A stretch of 64,000 nucleotides of DNA from Pseudoalteromonas sp. A25 (GTDB taxonomy: Bacteria; Pseudomonadota; Gammaproteobacteria; Enterobacterales; Alteromonadaceae): contig NZ_AP021846.1 in NCBI RefSeq assembly GCF_009176705.1, positions 3,194,001 to 3,258,000 on the forward strand. The letters are read 5' to 3'. This document shows, one piece after another, positions 48,209 through 58,063 of this stretch. Made by a program: the position numbers and the translations under genes. The first letter of the stretch is position 1, and every line of letters starts with the position of its first letter. The notes beneath the pieces were generated by a model, which worked only from the letters and a program-made list of their open reading frames with translations, ran no database searches and had not been told where the DNA came from.

Positions 48209-49159
48209 CTAAAAATCGTATCGTAACGTTAGTGCCATATGTTCTTGCTCAGCATTATTATCTAAGTCAAATTGAGAGTACCAAAAATACATACGCGCTT
48301 GCTTTGAAAGGCTTTTTTCTACACCTAGAGATGTTGCATTACCAGAGTCTGATAATTTACCACTCGCACCGTCTGAGTCTTGATATTGTGCAAGTAACTT
48401 GTAACTTTTTATTTTGTATGAGGCACTCACCATAAAACTGTCGACTTTACTGCTTGAATCAACTTTTTCACTTTGTTGATATACCCCACCAAGTGTTGCA
48501 TTACCCATTTTACCTTGCACTGTGATACGATTAATATCTTGCCCAGCCACTTCTTCATCATGAGCAACACTAATATATATAGGCGTTTTCTTTAATTTAC
48601 TGTCACCATACATAGCTGCAACCGATAAACCAGACTTTCCTTTTTGCTTGCTATTATCTTCAGCAATGTAACTTACAACAAACTTTAAATGATTGAGCTC
48701 TGGCGTGCTGTATTGAATAGTATCTCCCAAACGATTTTCACCAGCAAACAGGGTCTTAATATCCGCTTCAAAATCATTCATCATGTCTACTTTACCCTGC
48801 GACTTTTTCATCGCGGTGTCGTCACGACCAATTAAAATTTGTCCCAAACTCCCCTTCATACCAACATATTGAGATCTTGCAGTAATATTCTCACCACTTT
48901 TACCATCTTTATCATTATCCGCTGGATTCACTTCAAACTCATACTTGAAAAATATTTCTAATCCGTCATTTACTTTCGTATCACCTTTAAAACCCAAGCG
49001 AGAAGCATAGCTTTCTATGCTGGTTTCACTCTCACTCGATATATCACTGTATTGGACACCCGCGTGCACTCGACCATATGCTTTTAACGTTTCAGCACTG
49101 ACGAAACCAGATATCATAGATAAGGAAAAACAACCAACCGTTAGTAAATTTATTTTCAT
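48209..49159 (-). CDS. Gram-negative porin
   Basis: 316-residue outer-membrane beta-barrel. Signal peptide (MKINLLTVGCFSLSMISGFVSA), mature start ETLKAYGRVHAGVQYSD, and many alternating strands such as ASRLGFKGD, QYVGMKGSLGQILIGRDD and YKLLAQYQDSD. The last strand ends in aromatic Phe (MALTLRYDF), the BAM signal. It looks like the general diffusion porins (Gammaproteobacterial OmpC-type trimer). It lies beside phoB, but no Pho box was found in its own upstream region. That region holds a GATC cluster described separately. Substrate choice is unknown. Confidence 0.92.
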   Translation of the reverse strand: MKINLLTVGCFSLSMISGFVSAETLKAYGRVHAGVQYSDISSESETSIESYASRLGFKGDTKVNDGLEIFFKYEFEVNPADNDKDGKSGENITARSQYVGMKGSLGQILIGRDDTAMKKSQGKVDMMNDFEADIKTLFAGENRLGDTIQYSTPELNHLKFVVSYIAEDNSKQKGKSGLSVAAMYGDSKLKKTPIYISVAHDEEVAGQDINRITVQGKMGNATLGGVYQQSEKVDSSSKVDSFMVSASYKIKSYKLLAQYQDSDGASGKLSDSGNATSLGVEKSLSKQARMYFWYSQFDLDNNAEQEHMALTLRYDF

Positions 49160-49231
49160 GATTGCGCAGCCTCAAGGGATAAAGTTTTAAGTTCAAATCC
49201 ATGAACTCACATAACTCAAAACACGAGCTTC

Positions 49232-49528
49232 AGTATAAAAATTAGTCGCTCCTGAGGGGAGATCAAGAAATAACCCTGCTCAAGATCAAATTTATACTAA
49301 GAAGCGTATTTCAGATCAAAATCTTACTAACCCGATCCCTTCAGGGATCAGTATTTTACTTACACTAAAGCCTACAAATACTTTTACAACCATACAATTA
49401 GCTAAAAAACACCCAAAAATGAGCTATATTTGGATCTAACGCTATTTAGCTAGTAAAAAACTGATCCCAGTAAGCTAAAATGGCTAACTTACTGATCTTA
49501 AAATATGATCGGTGGTAAAATATTGATC
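49232..49528 (-). promoter_or_regulatory. Porin upstream region with a dense GATC cluster
   Basis: Ten GATC sites lie at 49261, 49284, 49314, 49334, 49346, 49433, 49463, 49493, 49507 and 49525, about one per 27 bases against one per 256 expected by chance. Several are in a repeated context (AGATCAA three times, CTGATC twice). GATCCCTTCAGGGATC (49334-49349) is a near-perfect palindrome. A TATACT -10 candidate on the minus strand is at 49237-49232, just downstream. The whole 49160-49529 gap has no gene. Confidence 0.75.
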
Positions 49529-49529
49529 C

Positions 49530-49556
49530 AAAAAAAAGCCTCATATAGAGGCTTTT
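49530..49556 (-). terminator. Intrinsic terminator after fba
   Basis: On the minus strand AAAAGCCTC, TATAT, GAGGCTTTT and further T residues. It lies 25 bases past the fba stop and insulates the porin region from the glycolytic operon. Confidence 0.9.
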
Positions 49557-49581
49557 GATTAACTAATAGCAGACTTAGTTA

Positions 49582-50646
49582 TTATTTGATCTGAGGGTTT
49601 AACTCACCAGATAAATAACGCAAATGCATATCATCCAATGAGATTGGTTTGATCTTACTTGCTTGTCCTGCTGTGCCAAATGCCTCATAACGATCAACAC
49701 AGATCTCTGTCATTGCCTTGGTAGCCTCAGCTAAGAATTTACGTGGGTCAAAGTTGGCAGGATTGTGCGCAAGGTGACGACGGATAGCACCGGTTGATGC
49801 TAAACGTAAATCAGTATCAATATTTACTTTACGTACACCGAATTTGATACCTTCAACAATCTGTTCAACAGGCACACCGTAAGTTTCTGGGATCTCACCA
49901 CCGTATTCATTAATTACTGCAAGCCAGTCTTGTGGCACAGATGAAGAGCCGTGCATTACAAGGTGCGTATTTGGAATACGCGCATGGATCTCTTTGATGC
50001 GATTAATCGCTAAAATATCCCCCGTCGGTGGACGTGTGAACTTATACGCACCATGTGAGGTACCACATGCTATCGCCAGTGCATCTACACCTGTTTTGCT
50101 TACAAAATCTGCAGCTTCTTCAGGGTCTGTCAATAGTTGATCGTGAGTTAGTTTACCCACCGCACCAATACCATCTTCTTCACCGGCTTCACCTGTTTCT
50201 AAAGAACCAAGTACACCTAACTCACCTTCAACTGACACACCACAAGCGTGAGCCATTTCTACTGTGCGACGGGTTACATCAACGTTGTACTCATAACTAG
50301 AAGGCGTTTTACCATCGTCTAATAGTGAGCCATCCATCATGACTGACGAGAAACCTAATTGAATTGAGCGCTGACAAACCGCCGGAGACGTACCATGATC
50401 TTGGTGCATCACAACCGGAATATGCGGCCACTCTTCAATTGCAGCTAAGATCATATGACGTATAAACGGCGCACCAGCATAAGCACGTGCACCCGCAGAA
50501 CCTTGCACAATTACAGGGCTGTTTGTTCTGTCAGCCGCTTCCATAATCGCGCGCATTTGTTCTTGGTTGTTTACGTTAAAAGCTGGAACCCCATAACCAT
50601 GCTCTGCTGCATGATCAAGAAGTTGACGCATACTGATTAAAGCCAT
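49582..50646 (-). CDS. fba: Fructose-bisphosphate aldolase, class II
   Basis: Zinc-dependent aldolase of glycolysis and gluconeogenesis. 354 residues from ATG 50646 ([17 protein letters not shown]); the longer frame to 50679 is not supported. Zinc ligand motif [38 protein letters not shown] and [14 protein letters not shown]. It belongs to the longer Calvin-type (CbbA) subgroup and not the E. coli FbaA subgroup. It is last in epd-pgk-fba. A hairpin lies between pgk and fba. Confidence 0.96.
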   Translation of the reverse strand: MALISMRQLLDHAAEHGYGVPAFNVNNQEQMRAIMEAADRTNSPVIVQGSAGARAYAGAPFIRHMILAAIEEWPHIPVVMHQDHGTSPAVCQRSIQLGFSSVMMDGSLLDDGKTPSSYEYNVDVTRRTVEMAHACGVSVEGELGVLGSLETGEAGEEDGIGAVGKLTHDQLLTDPEEAADFVSKTGVDALAIACGTSHGAYKFTRPPTGDILAINRIKEIHARIPNTHLVMHGSSSVPQDWLAVINEYGGEIPETYGVPVEQIVEGIKFGVRKVNIDTDLRLASTGAIRRHLAHNPANFDPRKFLAEATKAMTEICVDRYEAFGTAGQASKIKPISLDDMHLRYLSGELNPQIK

Positions 50647-50749
50647 TTTGCTTTCTCCAATAGTCGATGACTTTGTCATCTAGTTTGAACGGATAAATTG
50701 TATGTGGCCTACACCACTGATATTTGTTCACATCTAAGTGAGAGTGATA

Positions 50750-50778
50750 TAAACAAATAAGGCCAGCAAAGCTGGCCC
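50750..50778 (-). terminator. Hairpin between pgk and fba
   Basis: On the minus strand GGCCAGC, TTT, GCTGGCC, then TTATTTG. It may be a partial terminator or a processing site that sets the pgk to fba ratio. Confidence 0.6.
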
Positions 50779-50786
50779 ATTAAAAA

Positions 50787-51965
50787 TTAAACGCCTGCTC
50801 TTTTTTCAAGCATAGCTACTGCTGGTAGTTTTTTCCCTTCTAAAAACTCTAAAAAGGCACCGCCACCTGTAGAAATATAAGAAATATCGTCTGCAACACC
50901 ATATTTATCAATTGCAGCTAATGTATCACCACCACCAGCAATCGAGAATGCGTTAGATTTGGCAATGGCATTTGCAATCGCTTCAGTACCATTACCAAAC
51001 TGATCAAACTCAAACACGCCAACTGGGCCATTCCAAACAACAGTACCTGCATGCTCAATGATTTGTGCCAATATATTTGCGGTATCAGGGCCGATATCAA
51101 AAATCATATCTTCATCGGTCACTTCACTGACATTTTTGATAGTCGCCACAGCTGATTCTGAAAATTCTGAGCCAACCACAACATCGGTTGGCACTGGGAT
51201 ATCGCCATCGTTACTGCGCGCAGCTTCTGTTAGCTTGGTTGCTTCAGCGATTAAGTCTTTTTCATATAAAGACTTACCAACTGGATGTCCTGCAGCCGCG
51301 ATAAAGGTGTTGGCAATACCGCCACCGGCAACAAGCTGATCAACCACTTTTGATAGCGAATCAAGCACAGTGAGCTTAGTGGATACTTTAGAGCCACCAA
51401 CAATCGCCACTAACGGGCGCGCAGGGTTATCTAATGCTTTACCTAGTGCGTCTAATTCAGCTGCCAATAAAGGGCCTGCACAAGCTACAGGTGCAAACAA
51501 ACCAACACCATGGGTAGACGCCTGAGCACGGTGAGCCGTACCAAATGCGTCCATGACATACACATCACACAGTGCAGCTAGCTTTTTAGACAATGCTTCA
51601 TCATCTTTTTTCTCGCCCACGTTAAAGCGAACATTTTCAAAAACGACCACTTCATTATCTGCAACTTCAACACCATCTAGGTAATCAGTCACTAAGCGAA
51701 CATTTTGCTCTAAGGCATCATTTAAATAATCGACAACAGGCTGCAATGAATATTGCGCATCATACTCACCTTCAGTAGGACGACCTAAGTGAGACATCAC
51801 CATCACTTTAGCACCTTTTTCAAGCGCTAATTTAATCGTTGGTAACGATGCACGGATGCGGGCATCAGAGGTCACTTTGCCCTCTTTAACAGGCACATTT
51901 AAATCTTCACGGATTAAAACGCGTTTGCCACTTAAATCTAAATCGGCCATTTTAATGACTGACAT
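50787..51965 (-). CDS. pgk: Phosphoglycerate kinase
   Basis: Reversible ATP-forming step of glycolysis. 392 residues from ATG 51965, behind AAGGAGAAGG. Motifs are [49 protein letters not shown] and the nucleotide loop [18 protein letters not shown], ending with [14 protein letters not shown]. It is 42 bases downstream of epd, the conserved order. Confidence 0.98.
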   Translation of the reverse strand: MSVIKMADLDLSGKRVLIREDLNVPVKEGKVTSDARIRASLPTIKLALEKGAKVMVMSHLGRPTEGEYDAQYSLQPVVDYLNDALEQNVRLVTDYLDGVEVADNEVVVFENVRFNVGEKKDDEALSKKLAALCDVYVMDAFGTAHRAQASTHGVGLFAPVACAGPLLAAELDALGKALDNPARPLVAIVGGSKVSTKLTVLDSLSKVVDQLVAGGGIANTFIAAAGHPVGKSLYEKDLIAEATKLTEAARSNDGDIPVPTDVVVGSEFSESAVATIKNVSEVTDEDMIFDIGPDTANILAQIIEHAGTVVWNGPVGVFEFDQFGNGTEAIANAIAKSNAFSIAGGGDTLAAIDKYGVADDISYISTGGGAFLEFLEGKKLPAVAMLEKRAGV

Positions 51966-52007
51966 GGACCTTCTCCTTAATAAACGATACTTCAATATTC
52001 AAATAAA

Positions 52008-53021
52008 CTACTTTTGTGCCAACATAGCTGCTGCGGTGTCGAGCATGCGATTAGCAAACCCCCACTCGTTGTCACACCATACTAATAACTTTACTAGCCG
52101 TTTATGACTAACTCGTGTTTGTGTACCATCAATAATACAAGAATGTGGGTCATGATTAAAATCAACCGAGACTAATGGCTCTTCGGTATAACTTAAGATC
52201 CCTTCAAGACGCCCTGATGCGGCCTGCTGCAACACCTGATTGACCTTCGATAAATCTACATCTTGGTTTAGCGTTACACTCAAGTCCATCGCTGTCACAT
52301 TGATGGTCGGAACTCGCACAGCAATTGCCTCAAAGCGACTATGAAATTTAGGCAAAATACGTTCAATGCCCCGCGCTAACTTAGTATCAACGGGAATGAT
52401 TGACTGGCTCGCAGCACGTGTTCGGCGCAAATCACTATGATATGCATCGATCACTTGTTGATCATGCATAGAGGCATGGATCGTCGTTATCGCGCCTGAT
52501 TCAATGCCAAATGCATCATCAAGTACTTTTATCACTGGCACAATACAATTAGTCGTACATGAGCCATTCGAAACGATAGTATGCGACGGCGCTAACTCTT
52601 CTTCATTGATGCCATACACTATCGTGGCATCAACATCAGCGTCTGCTGGTTGAGAGAATAAAACCTTTTTTGCGCCCGCGTTGAGATGCTTTTGTGCATC
52701 TTGGCGCGAATGAAATACACCAGTACATTCCAGTACAACGTCAACATCAAGTGCTTGCCAAGGAAGCAAACTCGGATCAGCTTCGCTAAACAGTTGGATG
52801 TTATCACCCGCCACATTTAAATAAGGTGCTTGATGCTTTACATCAAAGGCAAAACGGCCGTGCGAGGTATCGTATTTTAAAAGATGCGCAACCGCTTTTG
52901 GGTCTGCCAGTTCATTTATCGCTACAATTTGGATCTCTTTCTGGCGTCCAGACTCGTATAACGCGCGCACTATGTTACGCCCAATACGACCAAATCCATT
53001 AATTGCCAGTTTGATTGTCAT
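52008..53021 (-). CDS. epd: Erythrose-4-phosphate dehydrogenase
   Basis: GAPDH-like enzyme that oxidises erythrose 4-phosphate towards pyridoxal phosphate synthesis. 337 residues from ATG 53021 ([20 protein letters not shown]). The catalytic cysteine is in [15 protein letters not shown]. Epd is favoured over GapA by [40 protein letters not shown] and its place before pgk. Some GAPDH activity cannot be excluded. Confidence 0.93.
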   Translation of the reverse strand: MTIKLAINGFGRIGRNIVRALYESGRQKEIQIVAINELADPKAVAHLLKYDTSHGRFAFDVKHQAPYLNVAGDNIQLFSEADPSLLPWQALDVDVVLECTGVFHSRQDAQKHLNAGAKKVLFSQPADADVDATIVYGINEEELAPSHTIVSNGSCTTNCIVPVIKVLDDAFGIESGAITTIHASMHDQQVIDAYHSDLRRTRAASQSIIPVDTKLARGIERILPKFHSRFEAIAVRVPTINVTAMDLSVTLNQDVDLSKVNQVLQQAASGRLEGILSYTEEPLVSVDFNHDPHSCIIDGTQTRVSHKRLVKLLVWCDNEWGFANRMLDTAAAMLAQK

Positions 53022-53129
53022 TAAAGTGAAAATCCAGCTATCTGCAAAAAGATGATAGGAGCATGGCTCCAAAGATGGCGCTATTGTAATCGACCATGAT
53101 TAAATGTGTAAGGGAAATGATGTTTTTTT

Positions 53130-53753
53130 TTACATTAAGTCAGCTAATTTAATGCGTTTTCCTGCATTCATCGCGTTAACCTGTGCCAGAAGAAGCTCCG
53201 CTGTCGCTAACGCATCCGTCAAAGCATGATGCGTTTGATAATCAGGTAAATGATAACGCTTTCTACACGATGCTAGAGTTAAACCATCACCTGCTATAGG
53301 TTGTCCACGGCTTTGTAAACGTTTCTTTTCAATCTCCATAGTATCAACCATCGTTTGCGGTTCAACCGCGATACCTGTCATTACACTTGCTTGTTTGAGA
53401 AATGGCCAATCTAATGCGCTGTGGCACACTAACACTTTATTATAGAGCGCCTGTGATAGCGCACGCATAATGTACTCCAGCGACTCCCCTTCCTTTAGCA
53501 TACCGTCGTCGATACCATGGTACACCGGACTTTGCTCTAATGCTTTTACATCTTTGTGGATATGGTACTGTGCTGAACTTAAATCAATTCGACCCGCCTC
53601 TATCGCTAGCCAAGCTATCGATACAATTTCACTTTGTTTGGCATCTAGTCCGGTTAGCTCTATGTCTACAACGAGATAATTCAAAGCTTCAAATTCACAT
53701 TGCTTTAACTTAAATTGCTTATAGGCTCTTTGCCACCAGCGTTTTGCGAACAC
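53130..53753 (-). CDS. DEDDh 3'-5' exonuclease (DnaQ-like)
   Basis: 207 residues from GTG 53753, whose TAGTG overlaps the stop of the upstream DUF294 gene. Exonuclease motifs: D30 and E32 in VVDIELTGLD (Exo I), SALDWPFLKQ (Exo II) and HALTDALATAEL (Exo III, with the His of the DEDDh type). It is too small and lacks the subunit tail of the polymerase III epsilon chain. The linkage of such an exonuclease with a cNMP/CBS/DUF294 protein and an acetate-type symporter recurs in gammaproteobacteria, from memory. Substrate unknown. Confidence 0.9.
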   Translation of the reverse strand: MFAKRWWQRAYKQFKLKQCEFEALNYLVVDIELTGLDAKQSEIVSIAWLAIEAGRIDLSSAQYHIHKDVKALEQSPVYHGIDDGMLKEGESLEYIMRALSQALYNKVLVCHSALDWPFLKQASVMTGIAVEPQTMVDTMEIEKKRLQSRGQPIAGDGLTLASCRKRYHLPDYQTHHALTDALATAELLLAQVNAMNAGKRIKLADLM

Positions 53754-55591
53754 TACAAGCTTCCTCTAGCAAACTTAAAAGCACATGCCTGTTGTGCCCG
53801 CTTGATTAAACAAAACGCTTCTTTTAATTGGTGCTTTTCAAGCGATGTAAGGTCTGCAGGATCGATACAGTTTTCTGGCAAATGGTCATGCTCTAGCTGG
53901 TTGTTGAGTCGTAACTGAGTTAGATAGCGCCAACAATCTTTAAGATTATAAACATCGTTTTTATTTAGTAAGTCACTGCTAAGCAGTGCGTCTAAACGCT
54001 CTATTGTATTAGCTTTATATATTTGCGCTTTAAGCGCGTACAAGCGAGCCAAATCGTTAATGATCACCACACCTCGTCGTTTCAGATCTAAGAACTTATG
54101 CTGTTGTTGATCTTTCTCTAGTTTCAGTTGTTGAAACAACCCCAGCGGTACAGAATTTGTATTGATATCCGTCGCCATTGCAGCAAAAAACAAGTCATCT
54201 TTTTTCAGCTTGGCCAGCTGTGCAGTAAATTCGCTATAGAGCGTACTCGACCCTTCTATAAAGCGTAAATCAAAATAGATTTTACAATTAAGCATTGCCT
54301 TAGGCGTCGGCGCGTATATCCATTTTTCAAAACGTGCTAACCATTGCTGTATAGAGCCTCGACATGCCTCGTTACTGGCCATAATATTGCCTGGGCAGCG
54401 CTTAATACCGCATTGTGCAAGCTGTTCACACACAAACTCCCCCATGCTCTCGAAGTATACACGCTGCTGCTGCGTTACATCATTTGGCAACAGCAACCCA
54501 TTATCTTGATCTGAATGCAATGTTTGCTCTTCTCTTGCCTGGGAACCAAAACAGATCCAGCTAAATATACAAGGTGCTTGACCATGTTGCTGCTGGTAGA
54601 TAGCGATAAGGCGCGCTGTTAGGGCATCACTTAAACCACTCAATAATTTGCCAATTAAAGAAGTATCTTCCACATTATTGGCGAAACTCTTGAGTAATTG
54701 CGGGATCTCACCCGCTAGATGCTTCAATTGTGCAACACCTTGCGCTTTGTAAATATTACCAATTAATTGTACAGGGTCGCTCTTTTGCTGCTTGAGCAAG
54801 TCCGTACTCGTAAGCATACCAAGTGGCACATGGTGTTCGTTTAAAACGGGCAAGTGGTGGATATTATGTTTTAGCATCAAGTGAAGAGCCGAGAAAACAC
54901 GTTTATGCTCAAATACATACTTAGGAGAGTGAGTCATGATAGAAGATAGCATATCACCTGGGTCTCGCTCTTGTGCCAAAACGCGATTGCGTAAATCCCT
55001 ATCCGTCACTATCCCTAATAGCTGCTCATCTTCGCTGACTATAATCGAAGAAACCCCATGTTGGCTCATGGTTTTTGCCGCATCAACAATTCGAGCATCA
55101 GGCGTTAAGGCCACTGCACCTTTGCTCATCACATCACTGATCTTCTTTTCAGTCCAATTGTCACGAGTTTGCTTATAATGAGAAGACAATAAGCGGTTTG
55201 CATGTGCTTTTACAAAGTATTGTTCGAGTAGCGGATATTCATGTCGTAAAAAGTCAAAATCCGTCTGTTTTAGCGCGTAAACAAGACCTGCGCTGGTAAC
55301 ACTCAATTGATTTTTTATAGCCTCCCCTGTCAGTAAGGAGGGGTAACCAAAGTAATCTCCCTCGCCTAAACGCGTTATCACTTCTCCATTTGCACTGAGC
55401 AGATCATAACTACCAGAGCGGACTAAATATAAATACAGCTTTGAACTGCGCAACCACTGATGTTGATTCTGCTGCGTTAAGTAAATCACTTCAAGATGAG
55501 TGGCAAAAAAATGACTCGCGGCTTCTGGTAACTGACTAAATGGCATTTGTTTAATAACAAACTGTTTAACCTCAGCGATTTCTGGCGTCAC
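53753..55591 (-). CDS. cNMP-binding / CBS-pair / DUF294 nucleotidyltransferase-like protein
   Basis: 612 residues from GTG 55591, 6 bases after AAGGAG. Domain order: cyclic-nucleotide-binding domain (about 20-130, GEVITRLGEGDYFGYPSLL), a CBS pair (about 150-275, ISDVMSKGAVALTPDARI and LGMLTSTDLL), then a DUF294 nucleotidyltransferase-like domain with FGSQAREEQTLHSDQDNG, the GS...DxD site, and a C-terminal helical DUF294_C domain. It looks like a sensor of nucleotides that modifies a partner, similar in logic to GlnD. Operon with the exonuclease. No known substrate. Confidence 0.9.
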   Translation of the reverse strand: MTPEIAEVKQFVIKQMPFSQLPEAASHFFATHLEVIYLTQQNQHQWLRSSKLYLYLVRSGSYDLLSANGEVITRLGEGDYFGYPSLLTGEAIKNQLSVTSAGLVYALKQTDFDFLRHEYPLLEQYFVKAHANRLLSSHYKQTRDNWTEKKISDVMSKGAVALTPDARIVDAAKTMSQHGVSSIIVSEDEQLLGIVTDRDLRNRVLAQERDPGDMLSSIMTHSPKYVFEHKRVFSALHLMLKHNIHHLPVLNEHHVPLGMLTSTDLLKQQKSDPVQLIGNIYKAQGVAQLKHLAGEIPQLLKSFANNVEDTSLIGKLLSGLSDALTARLIAIYQQQHGQAPCIFSWICFGSQAREEQTLHSDQDNGLLLPNDVTQQQRVYFESMGEFVCEQLAQCGIKRCPGNIMASNEACRGSIQQWLARFEKWIYAPTPKAMLNCKIYFDLRFIEGSSTLYSEFTAQLAKLKKDDLFFAAMATDINTNSVPLGLFQQLKLEKDQQQHKFLDLKRRGVVIINDLARLYALKAQIYKANTIERLDALLSSDLLNKNDVYNLKDCWRYLTQLRLNNQLEHDHLPENCIDPADLTSLEKHQLKEAFCLIKRAQQACAFKFARGSL

Positions 55592-55640
55592 GTCATACTC
55601 CTTAACTCATATTGCGCACTCTGAGTTGCAGGCTGTTAAC

Positions 55641-55666
55641 AAAAAACCCAGCCCAATGGGCTGGGT
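55641..55666 (-). terminator. Intrinsic terminator after the symporter gene
   Basis: On the minus strand ACCCAGCCC, ATT, GGGCTGGGT and TTTTT. It lies between the symporter and the DUF294 gene, so the latter needs read-through or its own promoter. Confidence 0.85.
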
Positions 55667-55688
55667 ATCCTTTTACTCACTTGAGCTA

Positions 55689-57413
55689 TTAATGCGCATG
55701 AGCAGCACTTGAGCCTTTTGGATTACGAATACTTTCTACCATTTGTTGCACTTCAACTGGTGTTTGCGCAGTTAATTTCAATACTACCGCAGCCACCACA
55801 AAGTTCACCACCATACCTACAATACCTATTCCCTCTGGAGAAATACCGAATAACCAATTCGCAGGAGTGTTAAGCTCTGGGCTAACAAACTTAAAGTAAA
55901 TAATATAGGCAGCAGTGAAGGTGATCCCTGTTACCATACCCGCAATTGCACCCTCTTTATTCATACTCTTAGAGAAGATCCCCATAATAATCGCAGGGAA
56001 GAAACTAGCTGCAGCTAAACCGAAGGCAAACGCAACTACCGAAGCTACAAATCCAGGAGGATTAATCCCAAAATATGCTGAAATAACAATTGCTACCATG
56101 GCTGACAAGCGTGCGGCAAGTAACTCTTGTTTATCACTTATATTGGGTTTAAGGGTACGTTTGAGCAAGTCATGAGATACCGAAGTGGATATAACGAGTA
56201 ACAACCCTGCAGTTGTAGATAATGCCGCAGCGATACCACCGGCCGCGACCAATGCGATAACCCAAGCAGGTAAATCTGCGATCTCAGGGTTTGCCAACAC
56301 CATAATGTCACGATCTATCTTCACTTCATTAGCGCTATTTGGATCTTCTACTTTACCCGCCGAGTAAGACATCTTGCCGTCGTTGTTTTTGTCTTCAAAT
56401 ACGATCAACCCTGTTCTTTCCCAGTTTTTCACCCAAGTTGGTGCATCCGCATACACAGTACCACTGCCATCTTTACCGTTAATGGTATCTATCATATTAA
56501 CGCGCGCAAATGACGCAACAGCAGGTGCTGTTGTGTATACAATAGCAATAAAGACCAAAGTCCAAGCGGCAGATATACGGGTATCTTTAACACGAGGCAC
56601 AGTAAAAAAGCGCACAATAACGTGAGGTAAACCAGCTGTTCCCACCATTAATGCAGCGGTAATCGCAAACACATCAATCATGCTCTTAGAGCCTTCAGTA
56701 TACTGAGCAAAACCGAGCTCGGCACTTAACCCATCAAGCTTGTCTAAGACGTACATCCCTGAGCCATCAGCCAGTGTAGCGCCAAAACCTGTTTGTGGCA
56801 GCAAGTGACCCGTCATCATCAACGAGATAAAAATTGCGGGAACTAGATACGCAAACACCAGTACACAATATTGCGCAACTTGTGTGTAGGTTATCCCTTT
56901 CATACCACCCAGTACGGCATAGAAGAACACAATCACCATGCCGATATAAACACCGGTTTCAATGTCTACTTCTAAAAAGCGAGAAAACACCACGCCAACG
57001 CCGCGCATTTGCCCCGCAATATAAGTAAAGCAGATAAATATGGCACACAGTATGGCCACAACACGCGCCACCTGAGAGTAGTATCGATCGCCAATAAAGT
57101 CGGGCACAGTAAACTTGCCAAACTTACGTAAATAAGGTGCCAAGCACAATGCTAGTAAAACATAACCACCAGTCCACCCCATTAGGTAAACACCACCATC
57201 GTAACCTGCAAACGAGATGATCCCCGCCATAGAAATAAACGATGCAGCACTCATCCAGTCTGCTGCGGTTGCCATGCCATTTGCAAACGGCGGTACACCG
57301 CCACCAGCAACATAAAAGTCTTGCGTTGATCCCGCTCTTGCCCATATTGCAATGCCGATATAAAGCGCAAAGCTCAAACCAACAATAATAAATGTGAGAG
57401 TTTGTACATCCAT
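55689..57413 (-). CDS. Sodium/solute symporter, acetate-type (VC_2705-like)
   Basis: 574 residues with about 13 membrane helices, SSS family. Typical segments are FYVAGGGVPPFANGMATAADWMSA, split by the conserved Gly and Trp, VGTAGLPHVIVRFFTVP, and GGIAAALSTTAGLLLVIS. A soluble insert of about 60 residues lies near residues 310-370. It forms a two-gene unit with the DUF4212 protein 11 bases upstream. In related bacteria such pairs take up acetate or other short acids, and the nearby crbS/crbR and acs support that. The substrate is inferred. Confidence 0.92.
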   Translation of the reverse strand: MDVQTLTFIIVGLSFALYIGIAIWARAGSTQDFYVAGGGVPPFANGMATAADWMSAASFISMAGIISFAGYDGGVYLMGWTGGYVLLALCLAPYLRKFGKFTVPDFIGDRYYSQVARVVAILCAIFICFTYIAGQMRGVGVVFSRFLEVDIETGVYIGMVIVFFYAVLGGMKGITYTQVAQYCVLVFAYLVPAIFISLMMTGHLLPQTGFGATLADGSGMYVLDKLDGLSAELGFAQYTEGSKSMIDVFAITAALMVGTAGLPHVIVRFFTVPRVKDTRISAAWTLVFIAIVYTTAPAVASFARVNMIDTINGKDGSGTVYADAPTWVKNWERTGLIVFEDKNNDGKMSYSAGKVEDPNSANEVKIDRDIMVLANPEIADLPAWVIALVAAGGIAAALSTTAGLLLVISTSVSHDLLKRTLKPNISDKQELLAARLSAMVAIVISAYFGINPPGFVASVVAFAFGLAAASFFPAIIMGIFSKSMNKEGAIAGMVTGITFTAAYIIYFKFVSPELNTPANWLFGISPEGIGIVGMVVNFVVAAVVLKLTAQTPVEVQQMVESIRNPKGSSAAHAH

Positions 57414-57424
57414 CGTATTGCCCC

Positions 57425-57688
57425 TTATTCGTCTACGCCATATTTTTTATCTAATGCATTCATTTTGAATACGTAGACAAAAATCAAAACCACAAAAGTG
57501 TAAATTGCGCCTTGTTGTGAAAACCAAAAACCTAATTTGAACCCAAAGAAACGGATTTCATTCAGTACATCTACCAGCAAAATGCCAAAACCAAACGACA
57601 CGACAAACCAAATTGCCAATAGTTTGAACATTAAACTGAGATTTTCTGACCAGTATGCTTTTGCTTGTTGTTCGTCTTTAAAAGCCAT
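57425..57688 (-). CDS. DUF4212 small subunit of the sodium/solute symporter
   Basis: 87 residues from ATG 57688 (MAFKDEQQAKAYWSENLSL). Two membrane helices: LAIWFVVSFGFGILLVDVL and GAIYTFVVLIFVYVFKM. The N-terminal AYWxxN motif is the family sign. It is the usual partner encoded just before VC_2705-type symporters. Confidence 0.93.
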   Translation of the reverse strand: MAFKDEQQAKAYWSENLSLMFKLLAIWFVVSFGFGILLVDVLNEIRFFGFKLGFWFSQQGAIYTFVVLIFVYVFKMNALDKKYGVDE

Positions 57689-58063
57689 TTTTGTATCCCC
57701 TATCACTTGCTCTGTGATGAGCTGTGTTGGTATTAATTGTCATCATTTACCTTAGCAATGGCTTTGTAAGAAGAAATTGAGACCTTAGTCGTAGCAATTA
57801 ACTTACCTTTACGTAAACTGCACCTTGAAAGAAACTAATACAAAATAAAACTAATAAATAACAATGGCTTAAAAATATAAAACAAAGCGCATGTGAACTT
57901 GCCCTAAAATATGACGCTTATACGACATTAGTCTAAATATATTTAGAATTACAATTAATTACTTTAAATACAAAAACTTGTAATTTATCAGACCAAGTCA
58001 GCTATACAGACTTAAAAACAAATTGTGGTAAGGTAAAGCAATCGAAGTTTAAGAAGAACAACA
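57689..58063. other. Divergent intergenic region between the symporter operon and crbS
   Basis: 375 AT-rich bases, no gene seen. It must hold the promoters of both directions. No consensus site could be named with confidence; AAATATATTT (57934-57943) is a short palindrome near the middle. Confidence 0.6.

Noticed and set aside
48209..49159. Porin as a PhoB-controlled phosphoporin (PhoE-like)
   Set aside because: It lies beside phoB, but no TGTCA-type Pho box was seen in its own upstream region, so the adjacency alone is not enough.
49261..49528. GATC cluster as a chromosomal replication origin
   Set aside because: The density is oriC-like, but no TTATCCACA-type DnaA boxes or AT-rich 13-mers were seen, and dnaA, gidA or mnmG are not near. 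A regulatory role at the porin is simpler.
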